A DNA stretch of 64,000 nt from Caulobacter sp. RHG1 (GCF_013181195.1 NZ_SMZP01000004.1:186001-250000); one strand, 5' to 3'. Positions 1-7,476 are shown, numbered from the stretch's first letter. Program-made: numbers and translations. Notes: a model not told the origin generated them from the letters alone.

Positions 1-279
1 ACCATGGACCGGGCCTGGGCCGCGGCGATGGGCGATAAGGGCAAGACCTTGAACGTCTTCATCGAACAGGCCTCGGTCGTGGGCCTGGGCGTCAAGCGCG
101 GGGCCGACGGCTCGCTGTCGTTGATCCTGGCCGCGCGGCCAGATGCGACGCCGGAGGTCACCAAGTCGCTGGAAGCCCTGCGCCGTCGCCTGGAAGCCCG
201 CGGGCTGTCGCTGTCGGAGCTGCGGCTGGCGCTCGGGGACGAGGGCCTGGACCCTAAGGTCCCGGGGACGCTGGCGTGA
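1..279 (+). CDS. C-terminal part of a FliK/SctP-like secretion protein (truncated by window start)
   Basis: The frame is open from the first base, so the 5' part lies outside the window. The roughly 90 visible residues give a beta-rich stretch (VGLGVKRGADGSLSLILAA) followed by a helix with LEALRRRLEARGLSLSELRLAL. This layout resembles the C-terminal substrate-specificity domain of FliK/SctP needle- or hook-length regulators, where a strand pair is followed by LR..L...GL.L..v. Position just before T3SS genes fits. No catalytic motif is expected. The assignment rests on pattern similarity and context only; a secretion-unrelated protein cannot be excluded. Confidence 0.4.
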   Translation, partial: TMDRAWAAAMGDKGKTLNVFIEQASVVGLGVKRGADGSLSLILAARPDATPEVTKSLEALRRRLEARGLSLSELRLALGDEGLDPKVPGTLA

Positions 280-290
280 GGGCTGTGGCC

Positions 291-926
291 TCAGAACGCC
301 GGCAGGCCGAAGCGGTCGCCGCGATCGGCGCGGGCGCTGCGCAGCACCGCCTCGGCGATCTGGTCGGGCGCATCGCCGGTCCGCCAGCGTTCGGCCAGGG
401 TCTGGACCAGCCGGCGGCTACGGGCGTCGTGCAGGCCCTCGGCCGGGTCCTCGATGTCGATCAGCAGCTTGTCGGCGTAGAGGCCGGCGGCCCGGGGCGA
501 GGCCGAGACCAGATCCAGGATGAGGGTCGCGGCGGCGCGGAACGCCTCGTCGTCCAGCCGCTCTCGAGCGACGTCGCGCACCAGCCAAACGCACAGGAAT
601 TCCAGCGGACCCACCGGCCGCGAGGCTGTGTCCAAACGACCGGGCAGGGCGCCCCAGGCCGGTACGCGGGTCGAGGGCAGGCGAGCGGTGATCAGCGCAT
701 GGGCCAGAGCTTCGGCGGCCAGCGCCTTGACGGCCGGCGAGCCGAAATGACCGAGGGCGGCCAGCAGCTTGGCGAAACCGGGATAGAGCGCCTCGCCGAA
801 GCCGTCGCAGACGCGCTCCAGCACGTCGACACGGCCGTCGAGGGTGGTCTGGGCTTGAAGGCCGGCGGCCAGGGCCGCCGCGCCGCCTCGCCAGTCGGGT
901 TCGGCTTTGAGGGCTCTCTCGGCCAC
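291..926 (-). CDS. Uncharacterized alanine-rich helical protein, T3SS-adjacent
   Basis: A 211-residue protein with a GTG start (VAERALKAEPDW) directly after the TAG stop of the upstream 77-residue gene, so the two are probably one transcript. It looks all-helical, with HEAT-like hydrophobic spacing (AKLLAALGHFGSPAVKALAAEALAHAL), and has no signal peptide, membrane segment or catalytic motif. I do not recognise the family. Its place inside the T3SS locus makes a chaperone, a sorting-platform component or a substrate possible; this is inference from context. It converges with the SctP-like frame, leaving 11 bases between them. Confidence 0.55.
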   Translation of the reverse strand: MAERALKAEPDWRGGAAALAAGLQAQTTLDGRVDVLERVCDGFGEALYPGFAKLLAALGHFGSPAVKALAAEALAHALITARLPSTRVPAWGALPGRLDTASRPVGPLEFLCVWLVRDVARERLDDEAFRAAATLILDLVSASPRAAGLYADKLLIDIEDPAEGLHDARSRRLVQTLAERWRTGDAPDQIAEAVLRSARADRGDRFGLPAF

Positions 927-1160
927 CTAGAACAGGCCGTCGTGTCGCAGTTCGGTCAAGCGGTCGATGACCGTACGGGTGGCCTCGTCGGCGCCCAGGC
1001 CAGACGCGGCCAGGTCGATCGCGCCGGCTTCCGAGGCGCTGAACGCCGAGAAGTCGCCGAACGGTTCGGAGTCGCCGCGGCGCGACGCGCCCGTGTCGAG
1101 GTCGAGACGCGCGGCCCAGGCGGACGACAGGCCCTGCAGGTCGTTGCGGATCGTGCTCAT
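927..1160 (-). CDS. Small uncharacterized protein, T3SS-adjacent
   Basis: A 77-residue protein starting MSTIRNDLQGLSSAW. The ATG at 1160 is preferred because AAGGAG lies about 6 bases upstream; an in-frame ATG at 1175 would overlap that site. The protein is Ser/Ala/Asp-rich in the middle and has a helical C-terminus (TRTVIDRLTELRHDGLF). It has no signal peptide. The size suits a small secreted T3SS component or a chaperone, but there is no family match I can name. It is first in a two-gene minus-strand unit preceded by a CTAGGG box at 1207-1224, the same box found before two other T3SS-associated units. Confidence 0.55.
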   Translation of the reverse strand: MSTIRNDLQGLSSAWAARLDLDTGASRRGDSEPFGDFSAFSASEAGAIDLAASGLGADEATRTVIDRLTELRHDGLF

Positions 1161-1206
1161 GACGGTCTCCTTCACAGCCTAGATAAGCAAATCGGGCCGA
1201 TCGAGC

Positions 1207-1224
1207 CATGCGGGTTTTCCCTAG
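1207..1224 (-). promoter_or_regulatory. CTAGGG box 1 (candidate T3SS regulator site)
   Basis: Read on the minus strand the 18-mer is CTAGGGAAAACCCGCATG. It lies 46 bases upstream of the minus-strand gene starting at 1160 and 10 bases before the kinase start at 1235. Twelve positions (CTAGGG-N4-CCC-N2-ATG) are identical to boxes at 5630-5647 and 9253-9270. GGG-N4-CCC is an inverted repeat, as expected for a dimeric regulator. The obvious candidate is the FixJ/LuxR-type regulator at 2299-2928, but that link is inference. Confidence 0.5.
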
Positions 1225-1234
1225 AGGGCCGCGC

Positions 1235-2302
1235 ATGACCCTGACTCAACGGGCAAGGCCGCTGTCCGATCCGGCCTGGACCGCCCTGGCGGCCCTGGAC
1301 CTGGCCGTGGCGGCCTTCGAGGGGGCGCCGCCGCGTCTGTCCTGGCGCAGTCCCGCCTTCGCCCGCCTGCTGCCGGCGCTGGAGGAGGGGGCCTCGCCCG
1401 GGGCGGTGCTGAGCCCGGCCTTCGACGCCGCCGCGCGCGGCGAACCGGCCTGGGTCGCCTCGCCCGAGGATGGCGCGGTGTTCGAAGCCCGCGCCTCGCG
1501 CGACGCCGACGACCGCGTCTGGCTGATGCTGACCAGCGCCGAGGAGCGCCAGGCCGCCGAGGGCCGGCGGCTGGCCGATCGCGAACGGCTGCTGCTGACC
1601 TCGCGGATGATGTCGGTCGGCGAGATGGCCTCGATGATCGCCCACGAGCTGAACCAGCCGATCGGTTCGATCGCCAATATCGTCCGCGGGCTGCGGGCTC
1701 GGGCTGCGCGCGGGGCCCTAACGCCTGAGACTCAGGACGAGGCGCTGGCCAAGGCGTCGGACCAGGCGCTCTACGCCGCCGACGTCATCCAGCGCATCCG
1801 CGGCTTCGTCGAGCAGCGCAAGCCCAAGGCCGAGCCGCTGGCCCTGGCCGGCCTGGCTCGCGCGACGCTGGACCTGCTGGACTGGGAGATCGTCCGCGAC
1901 CGGGTCCAGGCGCGTTCGGACCTGGCTGACGATCTGCCGCCGGTGCTGGGCGACGCAGTGATGGTCCAGCAGGTGCTGGTCAATATCGCCCGCAACGGCC
2001 TGGACGCCATGCGCGACCGGCCGGGGCTTCGCCGCCTGACGCTGGCGGGCGCGGTCAGCGCCGACGGCCGCTTCGTCGAGGTGACGATCGCCGACACCGG
2101 GCCGGGCGTGCCCGACGACCAAGCCCTGCGCCTGTTCGCGCCGTTCAATTCGACCAAGGCCGGCGGCATGGGCGTTGGCCTGGGGATCTGCCGCTCGATC
2201 GTCGAGCTGCACCGGGGACGGCTGTGGCACGCCGCCGCGCCCGGAGGGGGAAGTGTCTTTCACATCGCGCTGCCGATTGCGCAGCAGGAGGATGAATCAT
2301 GA
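1235..2302 (+). CDS. Sensor histidine kinase of the T3SS locus
   Basis: A 355-residue cytosolic kinase. The N-terminal 100 residues form a divergent PAS-like sensor region (PPRLSWRSPAFARLLPALEEG). HisKA follows with phospho-acceptor His about residue 137 in MIAHELNQPIGS, the FixL/DctB-like type. HATPase_c has an N box (NIARNGLDAM), G1 box (DTGPGVPD) and G2 box (GGMGVGLGICRSIVELH). There are no membrane segments, so it likely senses an internal signal. Its stop overlaps the response-regulator start (ATGA), which indicates a cognate pair and translational coupling. A start at the in-frame ATG 1208 is also possible; 1235 was chosen for the AGAGGG upstream. Confidence 0.88.
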   Translation: MTLTQRARPLSDPAWTALAALDLAVAAFEGAPPRLSWRSPAFARLLPALEEGASPGAVLSPAFDAAARGEPAWVASPEDGAVFEARASRDADDRVWLMLTSAEERQAAEGRRLADRERLLLTSRMMSVGEMASMIAHELNQPIGSIANIVRGLRARAARGALTPETQDEALAKASDQALYAADVIQRIRGFVEQRKPKAEPLALAGLARATLDLLDWEIVRDRVQARSDLADDLPPVLGDAVMVQQVLVNIARNGLDAMRDRPGLRRLTLAGAVSADGRFVEVTIADTGPGVPDDQALRLFAPFNSTKAGGMGVGLGICRSIVELHRGRLWHAAAPGGGSVFHIALPIAQQEDES

Positions 2303-2928
2303 CCCCCACATCCGAACCGGCCGCAGCCGGCGCGGTCTGCCTGGTCGACGACCACGGCGAGTTCCGGGAGTCGGCCGCCTGGTGGCTCGAGAGCCTGGGC
2401 TACGCCGTCAGCACCTACGACGACCCGCGCACCTTCCTGGACGCCGGCGATCCGCCGGCCGGCAGCTGCCTGGTGCTGGACGTCCGGATGCCGGGCATGT
2501 CGGGCTTGGAACTGCTGGACGCCCTGCGCGCCCGGGGCTGCGAGCGTCCGGTGATCTTCATGAGCGGCCACGGCGACGTGCCCCTGGCGGTCGAGGCGAT
2601 GAGCAAGGGCGCGGTGACCTTCCTGGAGAAGCCGTTCCGCGAGGCGGCGCTGGAGGCGGCCCTTAAGAAGGCCTTCGCCAGCCTGCCGGCCGCGTCGCCC
2701 GAGCAGGACGACTTCCAGCAGCGCCTCTCGACCCTGACCGAGCGCGAGCGGCAGGTGATGGACCTGGTGGTCGGCGGCGACGTCAACAAGGTCATCGCCT
2801 ACAAGCTGGGCATCAGCCCCAAGACGGTCGAGCTGCACCGCTCGCGGATCATGACCAAGATGGGGGCGACCAACGTCTCCAACCTGGTGCGGATGGCGGT
2901 GGCCGGCCGCGTGGACGGCGCGCGATGA
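2299..2928 (+). CDS. FixJ/LuxR-type response regulator of the T3SS locus
   Basis: A 209-residue two-domain regulator. The receiver domain has the acidic pair in VDDHGE, phospho-acceptor Asp about residue 61 in VLDVRMPGMSG, Thr/Ser site MSGHGD and the conserved Lys in LEKPF. The C-terminal LuxR-type HTH carries LTERERQVMDLVVGGDVNKVIAYKLGIS and KTVELHRSRIMTKM. It overlaps the kinase gene upstream and sctQ downstream (both ATGA), so regulator and secretion apparatus share one transcript. It probably activates the T3SS units and is a candidate to bind the CTAGGG boxes; that target assignment is inferred. Confidence 0.9.
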   Translation: MTPTSEPAAAGAVCLVDDHGEFRESAAWWLESLGYAVSTYDDPRTFLDAGDPPAGSCLVLDVRMPGMSGLELLDALRARGCERPVIFMSGHGDVPLAVEAMSKGAVTFLEKPFREAALEAALKKAFASLPAASPEQDDFQQRLSTLTERERQVMDLVVGGDVNKVIAYKLGISPKTVELHRSRIMTKMGATNVSNLVRMAVAGRVDGAR

Positions 2929-3878
2929 GCGAGCTCCTGACACCCGAACCGCTGATCGCCCGCCTGCCGCCGCTGTCGCCCAGGCTGGCGGCCGCCCGCG
3001 AGCGGATGCTGTCGATCCTGACCCGTTCGGCGGGCGGCCTGACCCTTAAGGCGGCCATCGTCGAAGAAGCGCCCGACGGTCCGTGGGTGGTGTTCGACAC
3101 CCTCGCCGGCCGGGTCGGTCTAATTCCGGCCGAGGACGAGGCGCCGCAGCGCGACCATGCCGAGCTGCTGGCCCGCCTGGACCGGCTGGAGCCGCTGCTG
3201 GCGGCGCTGGAGGCCGGCGACTTCGCCTTCGATCCCGTCGATGTCGAGGACGGCGCCGAGGCGGCGCTTCTCGTCCGGGTCGAGGCCTTCGACGCCGAGG
3301 CCGTGCGCCGTCACGCGGTGGTGCTGGCCCTGGACTTGGCCGCCGCCGAGGCCTGGCCGGAGCCGGCCGCAGGGGAGGCGGATCTGTCGGCGCTGGCCGT
3401 GCCGCTGCCTGTCGTCCTGACGCTGGACGGTCCGAGCGTCCCGGCCAGTCAGAACCTCGGCGTCGGCGACGTCGTCCTGCTGCCGTTCGGCGTCGAGCGT
3501 CTGTTCACCGCCACTATCGCCGTCGCCGATCGCCGTGCGCGCGGCGCCTTTTCACCCGCCGGGGGGCGGTTCTCCGTCAACAGTCTGGAGCCGATCGCCA
3601 TGAGCGAGCTGTCCGCGCGCGTCGAAGCCGCCGCATCCCCCGATCCCGCCGTCCTGGCCACCGCCGACCTGCCCGTGACGCTGCGGGTGGCCCTGGGCGA
3701 GGTGACGCTGAGCGTGGCGCAGCTGGCGGCCCTGCGGCCCGGCTCGACCGTCACGCTGGAGGTCCCCCCCGCCGAGGCCCGCGCCGTGCTGCTGGCCGGC
3801 GATCGCACCGTGGCCGCCGGGCGGCTAGTGGCCCTTGGCGAGGCCTATGGCCTGGTCATAGACAGCCTGGAGGCCTGA
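2925..3878 (+). CDS. sctQ: T3SS cytoplasmic-ring (C-ring) protein SctQ, SpoA family
   Basis: A 317-residue protein directly upstream of sctR, the usual place of SctQ/HrcQ/YscQ. The C-terminal 75 residues form a SpoA (FliN-like) domain: LPVTLRVALGEVTLSVAQL, then LRPGSTVTLE and AGRLVALGEAYGLVIDSL. A second, more divergent SpoA-like segment lies at about residues 160-230 (GDVVLLPF). SctQ forms the cytoplasmic sorting platform that docks substrates and the ATPase complex. An internal ATG at 3601 just before the C-terminal domain resembles the internal start that produces a short SctQ form in several T3SSs; whether it is used cannot be seen here. Confidence 0.8.
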   Translation: MSELLTPEPLIARLPPLSPRLAAARERMLSILTRSAGGLTLKAAIVEEAPDGPWVVFDTLAGRVGLIPAEDEAPQRDHAELLARLDRLEPLLAALEAGDFAFDPVDVEDGAEAALLVRVEAFDAEAVRRHAVVLALDLAAAEAWPEPAAGEADLSALAVPLPVVLTLDGPSVPASQNLGVGDVVLLPFGVERLFTATIAVADRRARGAFSPAGGRFSVNSLEPIAMSELSARVEAAASPDPAVLATADLPVTLRVALGEVTLSVAQLAALRPGSTVTLEVPPAEARAVLLAGDRTVAAGRLVALGEAYGLVIDSLEA

Positions 3879-3883
3879 TCCGG

Positions 3884-4546
3884 ATGGACCTTACCCAGTT
3901 CTCGCCCGGCTCGGCGCTGATCACGGTCATCCTGCTGGCCCTGGCGCCGTTCGTGGCGGTGATGGTGACATCCTTCACCAAGATCGTCGTGACCCTGAGC
4001 CTGCTGCGCAATGCTCTCGGCCTGCAGCAGGTGCCGCCCAACATCGTGCTGAACGGCCTGGCGCTGATCCTCACTCTGTACGTGATGTACCCGGTCGCGC
4101 AGGACATCGGCCGGGTTACGGCCAACCAGGCGCCGACCACCGCGATCAGCAGCGACACCAAGCAGCTCTACAACTATGTCGAACGCGCCAAGGAGCCGCT
4201 GCGGGGCTTCCTGATCAAGCATTCCAGCCCGCGCGAGCGCGCCTTCTTCATGAAGACCGCCCGTCGCATCAACACCCCCGAGCGCGCCGCCGCCATCACC
4301 GAACGCGACTTCATCGTGGTGGTCCCGGCCTTCACCGTCTCGGAGTTGTCGGCCGCCTTCCAGATCGGCTTTCTCATCTTCCTGCCGTTCCTGATCATCG
4401 ACCTCGTCGTGTCCAACATCCTGTTGGCCATGGGGATGATGATGCTGTCGCCCACCACCGTGAGTTTGCCGTTCAAGCTGCTGCTGTTCGTCCTGATCGA
4501 CGGCTGGGTGAAGCTGGCCCACGGCCTCGTTCTCTCTTACGCCTGA
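3884..4546 (+). CDS. sctR: T3SS export gate protein SctR (FliP family)
   Basis: A 220-residue inner-membrane protein of typical SctR length. The block MVTSFTKIVVTLSLLRNALG followed by QQVPPNIVLNGLALIL is the virulence-type SctR signature; flagellar FliP usually has a different sequence and an N-terminal signal peptide, both absent here. Two N-terminal and two C-terminal membrane segments flank a soluble loop (about residues 75-145), with FQIGFLIFLPFLIIDLVVSNILLAMGMMML before the last segment. With SctS and SctT it builds the export gate. It starts 5 bases after the sctQ stop. Confidence 0.93.
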   Translation: MDLTQFSPGSALITVILLALAPFVAVMVTSFTKIVVTLSLLRNALGLQQVPPNIVLNGLALILTLYVMYPVAQDIGRVTANQAPTTAISSDTKQLYNYVERAKEPLRGFLIKHSSPRERAFFMKTARRINTPERAAAITERDFIVVVPAFTVSELSAAFQIGFLIFLPFLIIDLVVSNILLAMGMMMLSPTTVSLPFKLLLFVLIDGWVKLAHGLVLSYA

Positions 4547-4557
4547 AGGAGGCCGCC

Positions 4558-4830
4558 ATGATGAATTCCCAAGCCATCGAGCTGGTGAACCAGGCCCTGT
4601 GGCTGGTGCTGGTGCTGTCGGCCCCGCCGATCGCCGCGGCCTCGATCGTCGGCCTGCTGGTCGCCATCGTCCAGTCGGCCACCCAGCTGCAGGAGCAGAC
4701 CCTGCAGTACGCCGCCAAGTTCTTCGCCATCGTGCTGACCATCTTCGCCACCGCCAGCCTGGTGGGCGGCTCGCTGTATCGGTTCGGCGACCGGGTGTTC
4801 ACCGAGTTTCCGGCCATGATCCGCCGATGA
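4558..4830 (+). CDS. sctS: T3SS export gate protein SctS (FliQ family)
   Basis: A 90-residue protein with two membrane helices (about residues 13-38 and 53-75), the standard SctS/FliQ topology. The central motif QSATQLQEQTLQYAAKFFAI matches the conserved Q.QEQTL region of the family. AAGGAGG lies 6 bases before the ATG; a second ATG follows immediately, so the start could be one codon later. Its stop overlaps the sctT start (ATGA). SctS wraps around the SctR/SctT core to close the export gate. Confidence 0.93.
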   Translation: MMNSQAIELVNQALWLVLVLSAPPIAAASIVGLLVAIVQSATQLQEQTLQYAAKFFAIVLTIFATASLVGGSLYRFGDRVFTEFPAMIRR

Positions 4831-5633
4831 GTCCAACTCCGGACTGGATGACCGCCGTCTTCGGCCAGACCCTGGTGCTGGCCGTGGGCGCGACGCGGAT
4901 CGCGGCGGCGTTCGCCCTGATGCCGCTGCTGTCTCCCGACACCGTGCCGCCGCTGGTGCGCAACTCGATCTTCCTGTGCTTCGGGATCATCGTCGTGACC
5001 CTGCAGCCGCAGGTGACCCAGCTGCATTTGCCGACCGTCCAGTGGCTGCTGATCTTCGGCAAGGAGGCGCTGGTCGGGGTGATCATCGGCTTCTTCTTCT
5101 CGACCATGCTGTGGGCGTTCGAGGCGGCCGGCCAGATCATCGACGCCAAGGTCGGGGCGACCATGGCCCAGGTCGTCGACCCGCTGAGCGGCCACCAGAC
5201 CTCGCTGACCGGCGAGTTCATGGCCCGCCTGGCCAATTTCGTCTTCATGTTCGCCGGCGGTCTGCTGCTGATGGTCGGCACGATCCTGGACAGCTACGTG
5301 CTGTGGCCGATCGGCAGCCTGTCGCCAGTGCTCAGCCTGCGCAGCCTGGCCCTGTTCGAGGGCGAGTTTTCGCGACTGATGACCATGGCCGTGATGCTGG
5401 CCGCACCGGCCCTGGTGGTGCTGTTTCTTGTCGATGCGGGCCTGGGCTTGGCCAACCGCTATGCGCCGCAGCTGAACGTCTTCGCCCTGGGCCTGGCCAT
5501 CAAGGCCTGGATCGCCACGGCGGTGCTGGTGGCGATGATGACGGGCCTGGTCCAGCTGCTGCTGAACGAGATGGGTGCGCGGCCCGCGGTGATCCTGCAG
5601 GTGCTGAAGACCATGTCGCGGGTGGCGAGCTAG
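4827..5633 (+). CDS. sctT: T3SS export gate protein SctT (FliR family)
   Basis: A 268-residue protein with six to seven hydrophobic segments, as in SctT/FliR. Family features visible are R.AAAFALMPLLSPDTVPPLVRNSI near the N-terminus, GKEALVGVIIGFFFSTMLWAFEAAGQIID in the middle and LGLANRYAPQLNVFALGLAIK near the C-terminus. SctT completes the SctRST gate. It is the last structural gene of the operon here; SctU and the ATPase are not in this window. The TAG stop lies inside the CTAGGG box that precedes the DUF1521 gene. Confidence 0.92.
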   Translation: MSPTPDWMTAVFGQTLVLAVGATRIAAAFALMPLLSPDTVPPLVRNSIFLCFGIIVVTLQPQVTQLHLPTVQWLLIFGKEALVGVIIGFFFSTMLWAFEAAGQIIDAKVGATMAQVVDPLSGHQTSLTGEFMARLANFVFMFAGGLLLMVGTILDSYVLWPIGSLSPVLSLRSLALFEGEFSRLMTMAVMLAAPALVVLFLVDAGLGLANRYAPQLNVFALGLAIKAWIATAVLVAMMTGLVQLLLNEMGARPAVILQVLKTMSRVAS

Positions 5634-5647
5634 GGTTTTCCCCAATG
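5630..5647 (+). promoter_or_regulatory. CTAGGG box 2, upstream of the DUF1521 protein gene
   Basis: The 18-mer CTAGGGTTTTCCCCAATG overlaps the sctT stop codon and ends 92 bases before the downstream start codon. It shares 12 fixed positions with boxes 1 and 3. A possible -10-like GCTATC lies about 14 bases further on. Function as an operator is inferred from recurrence. Confidence 0.5.
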
Positions 5648-5690
5648 GGATAAGCCCCAGCTATCGGCCGGGTCGGCGCCGGACCAAGCT

Positions 5691-5738
5691 CCTTTCCGAG
5701 GCCGATGAGCGGCCGAACCTTCTGGAAAGGGGCTTTCC
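5691..5738 (+). promoter_or_regulatory. Alternative hairpins around the ribosome binding site of the DUF1521 gene
   Basis: GGAAAG (5724-5729), a GGG loop and CTTTCC (5733-5738) form a perfect 6-bp hairpin that ends two bases before the ATG at 5740 and encloses the purine-rich ribosome binding site. The same GGAAAGG (5724-5730) can instead pair with CCTTTCC at 5691-5697, with an inner GGCCG/CGGCC stem (5700-5704 and 5710-5714). The two folds are mutually exclusive. Translational control is a hypothesis only. Confidence 0.35.
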
Positions 5739-5739
5739 C

Positions 5740-6558
5740 ATGACCACGATCAACGGGGCGCTGACCGGCGCGATCAACGCCACCCTGCTGTCCGGCTTCG
5801 CCGCCCAACTGGGCAAGTCGATGAACTTCGGCGTGATGCAGTTCTCGCTGGCCTCGGCCGCCGGCGGCGCAGTGTGGGCCCCGCCCGAGGCCCCGCGCTT
5901 CACCGCGACCATGCCCTCGGAAGGCAAGGCGCAGGTCGACATCGGCGACGGCTACACCCTGTCGATCGACGAGGCCAATTCCGAGATCATCGTCAAGGAC
6001 GCCGATGGCAACGCCACGCGGATCTGGGGCGACCCTCACTTCGAATATAACGGCAAGGCGGTCGGCGACTTCTGGGGCGCCACGACCCTGCAACTCGAGA
6101 ACGGCACGAAGATCACCATCAACACCGAGAAGTCGCAGGACGGCCGCGACATGACCTATGCCAGCCAGGTGGTGGTCACCCGTGGCGACCAGGCGGTGGT
6201 CATCGACGGCGTCAGCGAGCTGACTAAGGGCGATCTCTCCGTCTCGCTGGGCGGCAACGGCTATGCGCTCGATGCGGCCAACGACGACGGCCTGGTGATC
6301 AACGAGAACGACGCCTCGACCAGCGGCTGGAGCAGCGACCTGACCGGCGCCGATGTCGGCCAGGCCGACTTCAACCTGACCCGCGACGAGAACAAGGCCC
6401 TGCTGGAAGGCCTGCAGAGCTTCAACAGCAGCCTCGGTTTGTTCCTGACCGGCTGGCTGCTGGGCGGCGGCGGGATCAGCCTGTTCGCCGGCGCCTCAGC
6501 CCAGGCCGAAACCAGCCTGGCGGCCCGCTTCCTGGGTCTGCCGACTCCGAACTTCTGA
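5740..6558 (+). CDS. DUF1521/MIIA-domain protein, candidate self-cleaving T3SS effector
   Basis: A 272-residue protein without a Sec signal peptide. Residues about 60-195 match the DUF1521 pattern: IDEANSEIIVKDADGNATRIWGDPHFE, then GDFWG.TTLQLENGTKITINTE and QVVVTRGDQAVVIDGVSE. The GDPH at 97-100 corresponds to the GD'PH site at which the rhizobial T3SS effectors NopE1 and NopE2 cleave themselves in the presence of calcium (metal-ion-inducible autocleavage); cleavage would fall between Asp98 and Pro99. The C-terminus has a glycine-rich hydrophobic stretch (about 233-258). Gene position straight after sctT supports secretion by this T3SS. Self-cleavage and secretion are inferred, not shown. 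Confidence 0.8.
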   Translation: MTTINGALTGAINATLLSGFAAQLGKSMNFGVMQFSLASAAGGAVWAPPEAPRFTATMPSEGKAQVDIGDGYTLSIDEANSEIIVKDADGNATRIWGDPHFEYNGKAVGDFWGATTLQLENGTKITINTEKSQDGRDMTYASQVVVTRGDQAVVIDGVSELTKGDLSVSLGGNGYALDAANDDGLVINENDASTSGWSSDLTGADVGQADFNLTRDENKALLEGLQSFNSSLGLFLTGWLLGGGGISLFAGASAQAETSLAARFLGLPTPNF

Positions 6559-6590
6559 GACAACAAGCCTGCCTCCGGGTCCCACACCCC

Positions 6591-6648
6591 AAGCGCTCCG
6601 GTTCGCCGGAGCGCTTCCCTAGCCCCCGCCTCGGCGGGGGTTCTTTTT
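6591..6648 (+). terminator. Tandem hairpins with a T-rich tail
   Basis: The first hairpin has 11-bp arms (AAGCGCTCCGG and its complement, 6591-6601 and 6606-6616) with a TTCG loop. The second, CCCCCGC-CTCG-GCGGGGG at 6623-6640, is followed by TTCTTTTT. It ends the DUF1521 transcript and lies just before the end of the converging minus-strand gene. Confidence 0.85.
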
Positions 6649-6665
6649 GTGAGCAGGGAGGAGGG

Positions 6666-7163
6666 CTAGCGGGCCAGCTCGTCGCGGGCGGCGTCGATCA
6701 GGCGCACGAAGCGCTCGACCGGATCCTGGCTGGCGCCGGGCAGGGGCGAGAGCTGGTCGCCCAGCGCGCGCAGCAAGGGCTCGACCAGCTGGGCGGTGGT
6801 CAGGTGCGGGCGCTCCTGGGCCTGGACGCGCAGGGCGCGGGCGAAGTCCATCAGGGCGCGCTCGATGCGGCCCGCGTCGACGGGCGAGCTGGACGACAGG
6901 CGCGCGGCGACGGTCTGGCCGGTCTGGGCCGTGAGGCTGCGGATGTCGCCGGCGACCTGGGCGTGACCCTGCTGGTGGAAATCGCTCCAGCCCTGGCTCA
7001 GCACCACGCCGCGATCGGCCCCGCCCAGCGGGTCGGCGACGGCGAAGCCGGCCATGGCGGCCATCGCTTCCACGGCCACCCGCGCGACATTGACGTGCTC
7101 GGCGGCGGGACGGGGAACATCTCCCGACAGCGAGACGCCGTCGATCGCTTCGATGGCTTTCAT
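6666..7163 (-). CDS. Uncharacterized protein, last gene of the LysM-protein unit
   Basis: A 165-residue protein, mostly helical (VNVARVAVEAMAAMAGFAVADP; RIERALMDFARALRVQAQ), with no signal peptide or membrane segment. Its start overlaps the stop of the preceding 101-residue gene (ATGA), so the two are translationally coupled. I do not recognise the family. Location downstream of a predicted peptidoglycan-acting protein and near the T3SS suggests an accessory role such as a chaperone, but nothing in the sequence proves it. Confidence 0.6.
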   Translation of the reverse strand: MKAIEAIDGVSLSGDVPRPAAEHVNVARVAVEAMAAMAGFAVADPLGGADRGVVLSQGWSDFHQQGHAQVAGDIRSLTAQTGQTVAARLSSSSPVDAGRIERALMDFARALRVQAQERPHLTTAQLVEPLLRALGDQLSPLPGASQDPVERFVRLIDAARDELAR

Positions 7164-7465
7164 CGGGACGGTCCTTCGATGCGCGTGACCTTCAGGCTTG
7201 GCTTCAGGGCCGACCAGTCGACCGTCTCGCCGATGCGCTTGAAGCTGTTGGAGCCGTCGGCCAGATCCTCGTTCTCGCCGTCGAAGGTCAGGAGGGCGAC
7301 GGAGCGGCCGTCGCGCAGCACGGCGAACTTGGCCCAGGGATAGGCCTGGACGATCTTCAGCCGCGTGCCCGGCCAGGCCGCATGGGCCTTGGCCAGGTCG
7401 TCGCCGACGGTCAGTGGAGCGCTGGTGAACAAGGCCAGGGCCGCCAGCCCAATGAGCATCTTCAT
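7160..7465 (-). CDS. Small exported protein of unknown function
   Basis: A 101-residue protein with a short N-terminal hydrophobic signal segment (MKMLIGLAALALFTSAPL), probably cleaved near residue 18-22 and released to the periplasm. The mature part is beta-rich (KIVQAYPWAKFAVLRDGRSVALLTFDGENEDL). No known family recognised. It begins 11 bases after the stop of the LysM gene and overlaps the next gene by 4 bases, so it belongs to a three-gene operon. Confidence 0.65.
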   Translation of the reverse strand: MKMLIGLAALALFTSAPLTVGDDLAKAHAAWPGTRLKIVQAYPWAKFAVLRDGRSVALLTFDGENEDLADGSNSFKRIGETVDWSALKPSLKVTRIEGPSR

Positions 7466-7476
7466 GCCGTGATCCG

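Noticed and set aside
3884..5633. Flagellar fliP-fliQ-fliR
   Set aside because: Sequence blocks (TSFTKIVV, QQVPPN, QLQEQTL), lack of an SctR signal peptide and the SctQ neighbour fit the secretion-type T3SS better than the flagellum.
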